NCBI GenBank assembly: GCA_020809705.1
Contig: CP085825.1
Coordinates: 2,604,001 to 2,668,000, forward strand
DNA from: Calonectria ilicicola
Lineage: Eukaryota > Ascomycota > Sordariomycetes > Hypocreales > Nectriaceae
DNA length: 64,000 nt
Direction of reading: 5' to 3'
Position 1 is the first letter of the stretch. Each line of letters begins with the position of its first letter. The position numbers and the translations under genes were made by a program. Positions 45,054 to 57,809 of this stretch are shown here, in pieces. The notes below the pieces were generated by a model that worked only from the letters and a program-made list of their open reading frames with translations, made no database searches and was not told where the DNA came from.

Positions 45054-48000
45054 CAGTACGAATTGGCAATGATTATTATGACGATGAGAAAGAGGAGGAG
45101 GAGTAGAAGGAGAAAATTCTGAATGAATGGATGGATACCTGGATACCTGAATACGGCAACCCTCCATCGGGGAACCGCACCGACGCCGCCTGCCTGTTTG
45201 CTCTCGTCTTCTCCCATTCTCATTTGCGCTTGAGCAACACGTCTAGCTGCTAGCGTTTTTGCTTGATGACCCAAGGCGCTTCACAACCACGCCGATGCTT
45301 GGGGGAGCAATTCCCAAGCCGACGCCTAGCGTCTCAGGTGTGTACGGCCTCGAGCAGTCCACGAACCGGTACGCTGGAGCGGATGTATTGCCATCACTCA
45401 TCCAGCTCCGCCCAACAGACCAAGGTGGCAATTCCGTGCGAATGCGAGCGAGCACCCACCTCCCACACTTTGCCCATCCTGAGAGGGCCGGCTTCTTACC
45501 CTCTCCTTCGCTACCACTACTTTATTAAACAGAGCTATCAACTCCGGCGCTGTCACAGCCGACCAGGGTCTCAAGGGAACAACACGGGCTTGGGCGGCCT
45601 ACGATCCGGAAGCCATTTCCATCTGCCTCAATTGGCCCTAGCAAGGATAAAAAAATGGTCGAGAAGAAAGCAAAACGGGTCTTGAGGCACTGGGGAGCCC
45701 TGGGAGGGGCAAAGAACTCGAACAGAGTAGGGCACCAGGCTGAGCTGGCCCGCCCCAGCCTAGGCTCGGGGGCTAGGGGTCGGAACGGGGGCAAACAGAG
45801 ATTCTGTACAGCAGCAGCAGAAGGGCATGGGGACGAAAACAGGGGACAAGTCATAGGGGAACAGAGCATGGCGGGGATGGAAGCAGGGTTTGCGGTGCTC
45901 GTCGTCTTTACAGTCTCTGTCAATAAGGCAAAGGAAGGTCCAGGTAGGTAAGTCACAACCAAACTAGCCCGCCAGACTGGTCAACTATCCCCAACTGAAT
46001 ATTGTCGAGGACCGACTTGTATTCCCTTCCTGGTTTACCGTGGGGCCCAGGTGTAACGTAACTCTTCTAGCACAAAGCCGCAAATCCCCCCTCCTCGCCC
46101 CAGAATGCAGTGACAATATGCTGGATGGCGAGAGGAATGCGGGACGTGTCCTTGCGGGCCGTTGGCGTCCATCGATCTCAAGATCGGCAGGGTAAGAGCA
46201 CACAAAAGTGAAGAAAAAGGTGCGCCAGCGACGTCCCGTACCGCACTGGGATGTGAAAAGTGGAGGGCGCTTGAGTCGAAGCAAGCAAAGAAACGCCATC
46301 ATCTCGAAATAGGAAGAAGCCGGGGGTGAGGGGGCTTCTCGAGTGGCCCTAAGTGCCAAGAAGGAATAGGCCCACGGCAACTCGAATTTGACAAGAGATG
46401 GGTGCCAGCAGCTGGCTGGAGAGAAGGAGGCAGAGAAGCATCAAACGAGACAACAGAGTGAGTGCTGTGCCCCAAACTAGACTGGCCAAAGCGGGTGGGT
46501 CCCTTGTTTGGGACTCCGCTTTGACTCCATCAACAACGCTGCTGCGATCTTTGTATCCCCGCTAGTTTGCCTGCGTCCTTACTCCAGATTGAAAACCAGT
46601 TGTGAGAAGAGAGAGAAAAAAAAAAACAGCTGCGCATGTATGTGCAACTGTTGAGAGAATAGTCACGCCCAGCCTAGTCCCATTCTCTCTTTTCCCTCTC
46701 CTCCTCCCATCTCACACCCTAAAAAGGAACCAGAGACGCAGATGGCCGCATCGCCGTCATGCAATGCGCCGACGACTCCTCGATGAAGGCGGCATGGCAA
46801 TTAGCTACCTTCTTAGCCCGCTGCTCTCTGGTGGTCAGTGTTTCTGTCAACTAGTCGGTACCCCAGGACAGGCCCAGTTGACCACCCCCGGTCACTAAAT
46901 GGCACCTAATCTCTATGCCTGCGTTCCGCGCTGCGCTGTGCCATGGTGCTACTGACAGCAGCTACTAATAGATACAGGTCTCGTCATCGTAGGAAGGAGA
47001 CGGGCTGACGCAGATCCATGGATCATGGTCCATTTTGCAGCGCACCGGCTGATGGCTACATACACGTATGTACATGCATACAGCTCGCACAGATGCGAGC
47101 TGGTCACGGCACACGGAAATGGCTGATCCCGATGCAAAAGAGCGGGAAGCTGGACAGGAAAGAGAAAAAAAAAAGGCATCAGCTGCTGGTAAGTCGGCGT
47201 GCAACAGAAGCCACGCACTATGGCGCTGGACGGGACAGGGGGGGTCATTGTGGGAAGACGAAGGGGGGGAACAGAAGAGGGGCGGGCAAGCATTGATTGC
47301 AGGCGTGCGAGCAGGGAGGGTGGGAACTTGTGTGATGATGTAGTGCGATGCGGGCTGCTGGCGGTGCTTTTCTATTGAAGAAAAAAAAAATCGGGCCAGG
47401 AGGATTGAAAGAGGGTATGCGTGTGTGCGTGTGTACGCATGTGCGCGCATGCATGTCTGCGAGCCACTATTGCTACTACTGCTTCTACGGGATGCATCTC
47501 TTTTTTTTTTCTTACTCTTTTTTTTTTTTTTTTTTTTTGCTTCTGTGAGCATGAGGCAAGCGTGGTGAGGGAGCAAGTGAAGAGTTGTCATGGGGCGTGG
47601 TGCTCTGGGGGACGGCGAGGAGGGGGAAAAATCAAAACAGAAAAAAAACGGGGGAAACGGGACTGTCATGGACTCCGCCCGGCGCAGGGCTGTACCGCCC
47701 GTAGCGGTACATAGGTACTGAAAATGCGGCCCCGGAGCCGGCCACTCAGCGCTCAGATGCCGACCCTAGGTGCCCCGCTCCGGTCTTAGCGTACCGAGCT
47801 GTCGGGACGGCGCTAGCAGGGGCAAAAAGCATGGCCGGACCCGTCACTCAACCCTTCAAGGAAAAATCGGCCGCTCCCAGACAGCCAACTCCGAATCCCG
47901 TTGGACAGTCTCAGGCCTAGCGTGCGCTCAGCCAGGGCCCGCTGTTTGGCTGGATTCCGGCTCACCCCTCTCCCTGGTGTCAAGGGTCCCGCGGGCCAAT

Positions 48001-48298
48001 GGGTGCGCGCCCCGGCGGTCGCTCCATTCCTCTTGTGGTAAGGCTACGCGCGCGTCTAGGTCAGTAAGCGAACTTTCACTGCCCGGCGTGCCAACGCACA
48101 CCACACCCAGAAGCCCAGAGGCCCGTATCCGCCCACACCCGTCGTTGCCTCGCTCATCGTCGCCGTTTGCTGTGGTGCGCGACCTCTCTTGCCATGTAAC
48201 TGCACCACTTTTGCCCTACTCCTCCTCAGTTATTCCAGTTCTTCCAGCAAACCGGTCCACAACAACATGTCACCTTTCGTCCTGTGTTTTCCCGTTCT

Positions 48299-48388
48299 TG
48301 CCTCCCTCCCTCCCTCCGTATCCGTCTCCCCCCCTCCCTCTGCCTAACTTTCTCTTCTCTCCCTCTCTCTCTCTGTTACACTTCCCAG
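48299..48388 (+). promoter_or_regulatory. Orphan pyrimidine-rich tract
   Basis: A C/T-only-like block of about 90 nt resembling the leaders of het-c and APRT, but no plus-strand protein gene follows. It may be the start region of a non-coding transcript or simply low complexity. Confidence 0.3.
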
Positions 48389-50187
48389 ACAAACAGACCA
48401 AAAAAAATACGTAGCGTGGAATTCCAGTGGGCTCGTGAGCCACAGCCACACCCAATACCAGAGCATCCCATCCGCATGGACATGCCTCGCTATCTGCCTT
48501 GTCTTGGCTGTGTGAATGTTGGTGATGAGCGCTCCTCCTCCTCCTCCTCCTCCTTCTCTTCCTCCTCCCACTGCCTCTCTCCGTGACCTCCGCCATGATT
48601 TCTTCCCCACTGTCAAAACTCACCACGCCCCCCCACCCCCTCTCTCTCTGCCCTTCCTTCATCCTCCATTCTCCGCTGGCCCATCCCGTGCTCTCAGATC
48701 GACCAGGTCCAAGTTTGCAAGTGCCGCGCCGCGTCCGTCCTTAACAACGGCTTCCTTGCTACTAATGCGCTGCTCTCGCGACTACGCTCCCGTTAATAGT
48801 ACGCTCCGCTGCCACGAATAGCGCATGCCCCAGCGTTGTACATATTCACGCCCAATGTTATGCCTGTTGGGTTTGCCTTCGGCTTTTGCCTCTTCTCGAG
48901 CAGCAGCAGCAGCAACAGCCACCACACGCCCGCCCCCGCCGCCTGCCAGATCTAGGGTTCCTGCAGATCGCCTCGGGTCCTTCATGTTTCTAAAAGAGAT
49001 GACAGAGGGGGGAAACGGAAACGAAAAAAAGGACAAAAATCTGAATCCCGTGTTCAGCGCTGCGATGTGACGAAAACGGTTCCCATCGACTGCCCTGCCG
49101 CAATCCGTCTCGTTCTTTTTTTTGGGGGTCCTTTCGGGCTTCGCCTTGCTAGCTAGCCTCGTGCTTCTCGCGGCCACCTTTGTCGCGAGGCTGGCCATGG
49201 CCCCCAGTCGGCCCCCAATCCCACTGTAGCCTCTCGAACCCAGGGCCGAATAACGTTGGTCTGGTGCTCGCACTCGCCCCATTCTGCAGCGGGCTTGCCC
49301 TGTCCCGTAGCTCCGGCCGCTGCGGGACCCCGGCGTCAGCCCAGCAGCGTTGTATGTGCCGCTTGCTGCCTATGTGTGCTCTCCCAATTTCTAATCCCCA
49401 ATCCCGTTTTTTTTGCACTCGTGAGCGTGGCTTCATTATCGTCCCGTCTCATTTTCCAAACTGTCGGGACGGCTCGTTCAATTTCCTCGCCCTAATGGGG
49501 TAATTCCTGCGGAAGGCTGCTTGTTGCGCCCATTTGGAACCAACAAGCTACTCGACGCCTCCCTCGCACCTAAGCGCCCACATCACATCAGTCGTTCGCT
49601 CATTGAACGCTGGGTGGCCTAACCCCCCCAGTCACCCATGGTCCTCCCCCATGTAGCCCAATGCACCACCGTCACCTTGCTGCTCCCTAGAGATGCCCTC
49701 ACCGCGTCTACATATGCATCATGTGCAGCCCTAGACGCGGCTTTGACGTCTCAGAGCCTTCGTATATGCCTCCTTCGGGCCTAGCTTCCCACTTTGTCCA
49801 CTCCTCCGCCTCCCTCGACCATTCGAGTCATGTTTCGCCCTTTATGCAAAATGAGCGTTACCAAACCCTCGGGTCGGGCCTCGACGATCCTTCGCTGTCA
49901 CTCGTATGTTGTGTCCAGTGACCATTGCAGGGCGAAGCACACGCAGAACCCACAGCTTTGCAGGGCCTGCCCGGGACACCATTGCGGTGGGTTCGTCGGC
50001 AGGAGGGCCACGTCGCAAATTCTATGATGCCGCGGCACAAAATACAACTAGGCGGCGTTAATCCGTCGCGGTGCCGGCGGCTGATGCTCTAGCCAGGTGC
50101 AAATCCGGTATTGTGCTGTGCTGTGCCATGGTTTCTGCAATCCTTCTTCCTCTGTGTTTCGGCTGTGTGTGAGAGGCGCATGTGTGA

Positions 50188-50307
50188 GATGTGTGTGTGT
50201 AGGATGTGTGTGTGCGTGTGTGTCTGTGTGCGTGTATGTGTGAGTGAGTGAGCGACCGAAGCGAGTGAGTGAGTGAGCAAGTGAGTGAGTGAATGAATGA
50301 GTGAGTG
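50188..50307. repeat. GT-rich then GTGA tandem repeat
   Basis: An interrupted GT/TG repeat changes to GTGAGTGA tetranucleotide copies from about 50247. Non-coding. Confidence 0.85.
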
Positions 50308-50350
50308 TGGTGGGTGGCTGGGTTGTATCATTATTGTTCACCTTATCGCT

Positions 50351-50460
50351 GTCACTCTCCTCTGCCCTGCCGCTCCCGCTCCCCCCTCTTCTTCCTCATC
50401 CTTCACCTTCACTTTCTTCTTCTTCTTGTTCTTCTCTTTCTATTCATCCCCCTCGTCCCT
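50351..50460 (+). promoter_or_regulatory. Second orphan pyrimidine-rich tract
   Basis: About 110 nt of C/T-rich sequence including a CTT-repeat section; no protein gene follows on +. Interpretation as for the tract at 48299. Confidence 0.3.
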
Positions 50461-53400
50461 ACTTTGACGGCAAGGTCGGAACACTACTTACTTACTTACA
50501 CACCTTCAATTCAATTAAGGGATTTGGAAGCCTAGCTAGCCTTGCCAATCGTCTCCAGTGACTAACAGTCTGAACTAAGGAACCCCAACTTTCATCTATC
50601 GGTTGATCATCCCCAGGGGGTCCCTCGTCAGCGTCAGAAGCCAATCTTGTCGCTGTCCTTGGTGCCACCGTGAATGTCTGAGCACCGTCACTGCCATCCC
50701 TCCCCTCCGTTACAGGCCACGGGCTCCTTGATCACTGACAGCGCTGGACATCAGGCGCCACCCGAACACCACCCCGCCCCTTTCGAATAGGCAAGGTCAA
50801 CTAACAGGGCCTTCGGGGGAAAGGTGTCTCTGAGTGCGCGGCCGGGGACGGGTTCAGCAGGGTAACAAAGCTCTTGTCTGGCGGATGGGCTCTTCCTCCT
50901 CCTTGTAATCTGAGGAAGGGTGCTGCAGCGCTGCAGTCTAGACAAGCGAGTGCGATAAATTACGTGCGAATGGTTCAGGGAACGTCCTTTCCCGCAGACT
51001 TCTGACATGTCAACCGAACTCTTTGATCGTGGGTTTCCCGAGCGCTTTGGTAAATTAGATGGAGCCCATACTTTTGCCCAGTTCCGGTCCTCGTCCCGAG
51101 CATCCATCCCTCTCAACCGCCATCAACTACCTGCAGAGATTCTCATCGTCGCTGTTTCGGAGTGACCGTCATTCTAGATGGCCGGATGGGTGTGTGGGCG
51201 CACCATGGCAGACCATGGCGAACCAAGAAGTGAGAGTGACTGCGTAGTGAGTGACAGGCACCTGGTTCCCGCTTGCCCATCATCATCCCCTATTGCAACC
51301 TCCCGGGCCCAACTCCACCAAAGGAACGAAACATTTGCGTGTCCACTTGACTTTGACACCCGTCATTCATCCCATTTGAGTAGGCCACGGTAGGGCGTCA
51401 ATCCCTCCGGCTCCATCCCAGCCATCCACACTCTCATCTCACCGGTACATGCCCTCGCACGGGTGGTACTCGGAGTCCTTCGCCGGGACCTATGGCCTAT
51501 GGAAACTTCCCCCAGCCCTCCTTTTTCCTGTGCCGGTGTCCAGCTACTCCAGAGTTCTGAGCTGTCTTGCAGTAGGGGAGCCACGGATACAGCATTTGGG
51601 GCCTTCCCAGAGGCAACAGAAGAGCCTATTCATAGAGCCGGACCGAAAAGCAGACGATGAGCACACCGCCTGGTTCCCCAATTAGCATGTACATATGCAG
51701 AGCTTGGTTTCAGCGAATGTGGCGAATTCCCAGCTCCTCGGGATGGGTTTGCGATGCGAAGCAATGCACTGTACCCCTATGTACCCCCCCGGCGCAAGTG
51801 CTCTCGGCGCGTCTGCAGGTGCAGACATGGATTTCCTTGAGAATTTTGCGAAGGCACTGCCCACTAGGCCATTGGGTTCGAGGACGATGGGCAGATGCTC
51901 GAGGACTTCTCCAAATGTTGGCTCCAGGGGGGGTGTGGTGTCTGTCTGGGTCCAGTTCGGTTCCGTGACTCCTCCCGGCACTTGTTCCAACGGTGCGACG
52001 AGGAATAACTGTGTCCCGCCACACAGGGCAGAATTGCGTATCCCGACGTTCGATCGGCGTGGGCTTCAACAAGATCATCCACCTCCGAGGAGGGGAGGGG
52101 AGGGGGTGTGTCTCGGTGTCTGTCTGAGTGTGTGTGTGTGTGTGTGTGGGTGGGTGGGTGACTGTTGGTTCCTCCCCCGGCACACACTTCCAACTAATTA
52201 ACCGCCAGTGCACACCCAGTCTCTGCGGAAAGCGGATTGGGCTTGTCAACACGTAGCCCTAAGGCCATCATCTCCATAGCAATATGCTTGGAGTTCCGTA
52301 AATGGCCGTACTTCCGATACCCGTCAAGCCGTCCGGTGTTGATGGATGGTGGCCTGGATCGGTGCGGAGCAGGGCCTGGGCCTCTCACATCAGGAATCGA
52401 CCAGTGGACCGGCTCTTTCTCACCTCACGGCCCATGTCAATCTTGATCCCAGGTTGGACAGAGAATGCCTTGTCTAGCACTTGCTTGTGTTCCCCATCTC
52501 GCCTCTGGGGCGCTTAATGCGAGCATCCGGTTTGTCTATTGACGCTGTCCCAAGTGCTGGCGCGGTCCACGTTGGGTCTGGCCAAAAAAGGCCGACCTGC
52601 TATCACCAACACATCCGGCCTCAACCGCGGCCATTGAGCGAGATACAGGGTAAGCGATGTGTATATACGCCGTGTACATCGTGTACATCATCAAGCATCG
52701 ACCAAAAGCGGTTGCAAGTAAAAAAAAAAACGCCTAAGCTCCTCTCCGACCCAGTCGAGTTAGCTGCAGACGGGTGGCCTTGGCGCCCTGTCTGTCTACC
52801 GTTGACGTGACAGGCGGGCATTTCACATTGACTCGCGCAAATCCTTCTGAAGCTCCGCGTTGCTCTCATCAAGGACCATCCGTAGCATCAACACCCTCTC
52901 CCCCGGCTCTCTATCACGCCGTGGCGGTATTGCGCCTCCCCACCCTTGCGCCTGAAACTTGGGGCCTCGCATGATACTGATTATCGCTGTTGGCCCTAAC
53001 GCTTCCAGAAAAGCTTGCTCGTTTAGGCCAGGGCACACGGGCGGCTGTGGCGCAATAACTTCCGTCCCTTGCATTCGTGGGGTCAACCATCGTCGTGCCA
53101 TTCATCCCCAAGCGCGCTCTGCTCCTCTTTTTTCCCCTCTCTCAAACCCTGGATGAACGTCCTCGCCTATTCAAAACGACGGCTGGAGGCTGATCCGGGG
53201 GTTAATTGACCCAAATCACACGAGCTAGGTCAACAACGGCGATGGATGCGACCAGTGAACTGCGGCCGCGGACATAGCCACGGCAATTAACTAAAAGGTC
53301 AACATGGAGCCGTCCGAGTGCAGAATCGTGTCAAAGCGGACCCGGCCCATGGGTTCAGCTGGTGAGGCAGTGGACGACTGCGCAATTAATCAATCGTGAA

Positions 53401-54098
53401 CTTTCTTGACGTGAGGTGACGTGACAATTCCTTCGTCGTCACATCTGGGCCTAGTGTGTTGGTTCCTAGTGCTCTCGAAACCTGCCTGCGCCTTCTCATT
53501 TCCTTTTGAAGCATCGCCTTGCATCTCGAGGCCACCAGCAATGTAAGCCATTGATGATTCATGTAATCGGTCAACATATGAGTGGGGGACCGAAAGGGAG
53601 AATAATTAAACATTTTCGCATTCCATCATGCTGCATACACACATCTGTAGAAGGAGACCAAACAATAAGAAGAAATTTTTTCCACCCAACCCAACCGTCC
53701 CAGCAAATCCACGCTGCTATGTCAGCTCTCATAGTTTTCTCAGGACCCCTACCCATACAAAGACTCAACCACGGTAGAGGCCCCTAGATGATGACCATTC
53801 TCAAAAAAAAAAAAAAAAGTTCTTCAAGATGCAACAGGAGAAAAAAATACAAATCAAACGAGCACAGCGGCTCTATCAAACGCGTGTCCTGCTATCAAGC
53901 TTTTATTTAGTCGCAAAAATCATCATCCCATCTTTATCTCTTCATCTCTCCTCGCCAACATTCATCGTAGCAGTGCGCCTGGTTTGGGCCTCATTCGCAT
54001 TCGTGTCTGAAAACTGGGAATATTGTCAATGAAAATTATCACCTGGCCACTGGCAATCACCGGCTTTTGTGTTTCGATATACAAGAGCAGCCGGGCCT

Positions 54099-56484
54099 TT
54101 AGGCGCCCTCCAGGGGAGGCACAAAGGAATAGTTAAAGTCGAGTAGGCCGTCCAACATCCAGTGTTGTGGGTCGAAGAAGTCGTAGTTTGTGTCGCCATA
54201 GCTTATCCCTCCCATCATGCTATTCTGCGCCGATGACGCCATCGAGAGACCGGTGGCACTTGGAGTAAGTGCCCCGTTGGCGGCGAGCAAGCTGGCTGTA
54301 GGGAGGGGATTTGATGGGACTAGGGTGCTGTCCAGGTGTGTTGATGACGCTGAGGACTCATTTGCAGAGTCAGGGTTGGTTGGCTGCTTGCTGGCTGTAA
54401 GTTAAAGTATGTTAGCGTTTCATCAGAAAATATGCTGGCGACAGAACACAAACCAAATTCCTGGTCGTGCGCGTGGCCAGGGGGCGTCGCCTTACCATCG
54501 ATGTTCCCTCGTCCGACGGCCTGGTAATCTTCTCTCCATCGCCAGACCGAATCAAACACGAGGCTCATACTATGGCGACATCGCACTTTGAGCTGAAGGC
54601 TGTCATCGACTTGAATTGGGGCATCATCGCTGCTGTTGAAAGCTTGCTGGTTGCTGTCCAGCCGGGCACCATTCCACATCTGGACCATGAGTTCAGCTAG
54701 ACGCCACTGCAGATCATTGTTAACGACGCTCGAGGCCCTGATTGCACGTATGGTCTGGTGAAAGAGGCTACGCCCGCGGTGAAAGTCAATTGTCTTGCAG
54801 AAGAATGATCTCATCAACTTGAGGAGGGCAAACCCGGCAGCAACCATCATCTGGTTGATATAGTTGGTGGCGTACAGGAGAATAGTACCGCCAATGCTCT
54901 CGCGAGGGCTGGTCACCTTGTCAACCTCGAGCACGTCGTCAAGGAAAGAGGTGGTTGCCCGCCATAGACCCATCAGGTCGTCCATATATCCAGGCGTCTT
55001 ACTTGAGTCGAAGAAGCCGGCGAGGCGCATGTGAAGCCCGGCGGCTCTCAAGTGCAAGGTCACGATGGGACCGAGATCTTGGGACATGACACCAGCGTGT
55101 AGTTCTGCGTAGTCCCTTCGGTAAACACGCATTAGCATAGCGCGATGTTCATCACCGGCAACACCCCTGGGATCGCTAGCATTACTGTACATTTCCTTGG
55201 AAACCTTGTCGCAGAATCTCTCAATCTGCAGTCGAGCCTCAAGCTCCGAGGAAAGCTTGAAGGTGCCATCATCGCCAGGTCTTGCGGCCAAGGTCCAGTC
55301 ATACAAACTTGACGATGGTTGACCATAGCCAGTGCCGACCGATTGCGCAACAATGTTGCACACCGCCCATGTCGCGACGCGATCATTGAGCTGCTCCTTG
55401 TTTAGCTCAACCGAAACCCTAGAAAAGTCTTGGATGTTATTCGGTCGATGTAGGCCAATGCCCGTTGCTGTCTTCATCATAACACCACACAGAATATGAG
55501 TAGGATCAGACGAAGTGGTGCTCGTGGGCAAAGGCCAGGTGCACAATAGACACATGGCCTTGACTACATAATAATTGCTTGGGACCTCTCCAATTGTGGA
55601 CCACAGGAACCGGGTAAGGGGACCAGACAGGTTGCTAAGCAGGTTTGGAACATTCTGGGGGCTAAACCGACGGGCAGCAACAGCTATAATGGACCAGAAG
55701 AGGAGTGGGTGTTGCTGGAAGTATTGATCCGGCGACTGCTGTGGACTCAGGAACGGCAAGAATGGGTGATAGAAGGCAAAGAATTCATTGAAGAGATTTG
55801 CGACGTTTTCTTCTGTCAATTGCACATTCTCTAGCTCATGTGTGAATCGAGCAACATTGTAATTTCCTCCCCGCTTGAGGTGCAATAGCGAGGAGACGGC
55901 TTCGTCCGAGCCCATCAATGAGGGGTTGCGGGTATGAGTGTGCGAGTAGGTCGGGTTAGATTGGGCAATTGGGGAATTCATGTCGTCTTCCTCGTCCAGA
56001 ATGTAGCCCTGTGTTTTCGCGCGGGTGATGTTGCGGCGCAAACGTTCGATTTCCTTCTCCATCTCGGCATGTTTGGACCGTTTGCCGATGCGCTTGAAGT
56101 TGGACTCGATCTTGCACTCGAGCTTCAGGCGGTTACACCGGGAACAGCTCTGGAAAGGGTCTTGTACAACATCGCAGCGAAGCTGTTTTTCAGCAGAGAG
56201 GACGGGATTAGCGAATTGCGCAAGGGAAGCAAATGGGCGGCCTGACTCACCTTCTGCTGGCGACACTCGTTGCAGGCTCTCTTGACGCCGGGCTGACGCT
56301 TCTTCTCGTGCTCGGCGTGATCATCCTCAATGGCGCTCCCAGGACTGCTCTCGAGGCCGGCCATGCTGCTTCTCTTGCGCTTGATTGCGCCGTGACCGTT
56401 GCCATTGCCGTGTCGAGAGCTAACAGGGCTGGTCGGACTCATAGAGGCCGCCCCACCGGCGGCGACAATGGTCGGGCCGTCCAT
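54099..56484 (-). CDS. Zn2Cys6 transcription factor, Leu3/LeuB-like
   Basis: Three exons on the minus strand, 56484..56251, 56182..54496 and 54394..54099, give 738 aa. Introns are 68 nt (GTGAGT...AACAG) and 101 nt (GTAAGG...TTACAG). The zinc cluster has its six Cys at 71, 74, 81, 91, 94 and 101; the first intron splits it after RACNECRQQK. A basic linker (KRIGKRSKHAEMEKEIERLR) leads into a short heptad-like dimerisation helix. The middle homology region spans about 150-620, including FFAFYHPFLPFL and LCTWPLP. The C-terminus (after 640) is Ser/Asn-rich and ends in an aromatic/acidic stretch (FFDPQHWMLDGLLDFNY) that looks like an activation domain. The cluster and linker resemble fungal Leu3/LeuB and War1-type regulators, which control branched-chain amino acid or weak-acid genes; the choice among them is inference. 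Confidence 0.93.
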
Positions 56485-57809
56485 GCAACTTCACCACCTG
56501 TCGGCGACCGGAAGACGGCAACGGAGGCCCAAAGAGCAAGCTGCGGAAGCGGCAGGAGCCCTTGCTACCGGTACGCGCCAAGTGGCGGGACGGAGGCAGG
56601 ACGGGGACAGGACGGAGGCAGGACGGAGACAGGACGGAAGCAGAGCGGGCGGAAGACTGAAAAACGGCCGGTATCGCGGTGTTGGGGCAGGTGGGTTTGC
56701 AAAGGCAAAGCCAAATGGTGGTGCGCAGGTGAGGGCCGAATGCGGAGGGAGGGGGAAAATGAGGCGGCGGCGGGAGATTACACTCGAGTTGTTTGCAAGG
56801 TGAAGGAAGAAAGCGTTTCGCACGCAATACAGGAAAAAGGCGCCTTGGACGGTCCCTCGATTGAGTGGCTAGCGCCTTAACGTAGGCCGAAATCTTGCCA
56901 GTCAAACCACCTACCAGGAAGTAACGACTGGGGCGGGGGTCCAAAAAAAACATGCAAAGGCAGTGAGGAGCGGGGGATTGCGCCCTGTGATTGGCCTGGC
57001 GCTCTCACCGGTGGGGATTGACGACGTCACGTGTATGCGTAGGTCATCCGCCGCATTTTTGGGGAAGTGGTTCGGTGGCTAAGAATTTGCGAGTAAGGAA
57101 CCGAGTACGTGCTCCTAGAGTGCGAGGCTAGTGAAGTGCCCTGCGGGTACCAAAGCTAAAAGAATACATCCAAACGTCCACCGCCAGAACCACGCATGCC
57201 AGGAGTCAAAAAAAGATGGACAGTCGACCATGTCACAAGTCACAAGTCATAACTATGTACCCTTGATAGGAGATCTATCCACTTGCCATGCGCATGTATG
57301 CATCCGTTCCCTGGTGGAGCCAGACCCTAGGACGGCAGTCACGGTAGTGTTGTATGTAGCGCGTGTCATGGTCAGGTACAAGACCGATGGTTCGCGCGCC
57401 CCCAGAGAAAAAACCGCCTCTTCTCGCACCGTTGTTCATTCCTTTCCCCACAACTTACGCGATAGAAAAAGAAGCGACTGAGACAATTCGAGCCACGCTT
57501 CATTAAACCTCAACGGTAACGGTGCCGGTGTCGCCCTCGCTTTTCCCCACATCCGCCATTAAACACTTCACATATCGTATCTACCTATCTAAACTCATTC
57601 ACTCGCCTCGGCCTCAACTTAAGCTTTGTCCTCCATCCTCCCCCGCATCTCCATCCCCCGCGTAAACCAACGTCGTACATACTTCGTTGTCAACGGAGAA
57701 AACCCACGTTGGCAGCTGTTGATCCCCACACGCCAGCACATTCGGATCAATGGCAAGTTTGCAGTTTGCAAATTGATTCTCTCTCCGTCCTCCGTTCGTG
57801 GCCACGGCC
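56485..57809. other. Divergent region upstream of the Zn2Cys6 gene
   Basis: It holds the leader and promoter of the minus-strand regulator, including five tandem 11-mers (56588-56642), and the possible promoter of a small plus-strand gene. No other gene is seen. Confidence 0.5.
56588..56642. repeat. Five tandem copies of an 11-bp unit
   Basis: Units GGACGGAGGCA, GGACGGGGACA, GGACGGAGGCA, GGACGGAGACA and GGACGGAAGCA follow each other exactly. They lie about 105-160 nt upstream of the Zn2Cys6 start codon, in its leader or promoter. Confidence 0.93.

Larger units (their letters stand above)
44158..54098. other. 9.9-kb intergenic region between two regulator genes
   Basis: No protein gene is supported across almost 10 kb. 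The right flank is the 3' end of the Zn2Cys6 gene and the left flank is the promoter of the Myb-like gene. Seen inside: a GT/CG repeat (45001-45053), poly-T (47518-47538), pyrimidine tracts on + (48299-48388 and 50351-50460) like those preceding real genes here, a CTC run (about 48536-48570), a long GT then GTGA repeat (50188-50307), and a GT/GGGT repeat (52128-52160). Open frames up to about 230 codons are low complexity or mutually overlapping. Confidence 0.5.

Noticed and set aside
46965..47669. 234-codon minus-strand open frame in the large spacer
   Set aside because: It contains Lys runs from poly-T and Pro/His/Thr low complexity, with no recognisable domain.
47770..48414. 214-codon plus-strand open frame before the orphan pyrimidine tract
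   Set aside because: The last third is simply the translated C/T tract; the rest has no recognisable feature.
48516..48821. Possible small Pro-rich gene after the orphan tract
   Set aside because: The start is a CTC repeat giving poly-Pro, and no splice or conserved feature supports it.
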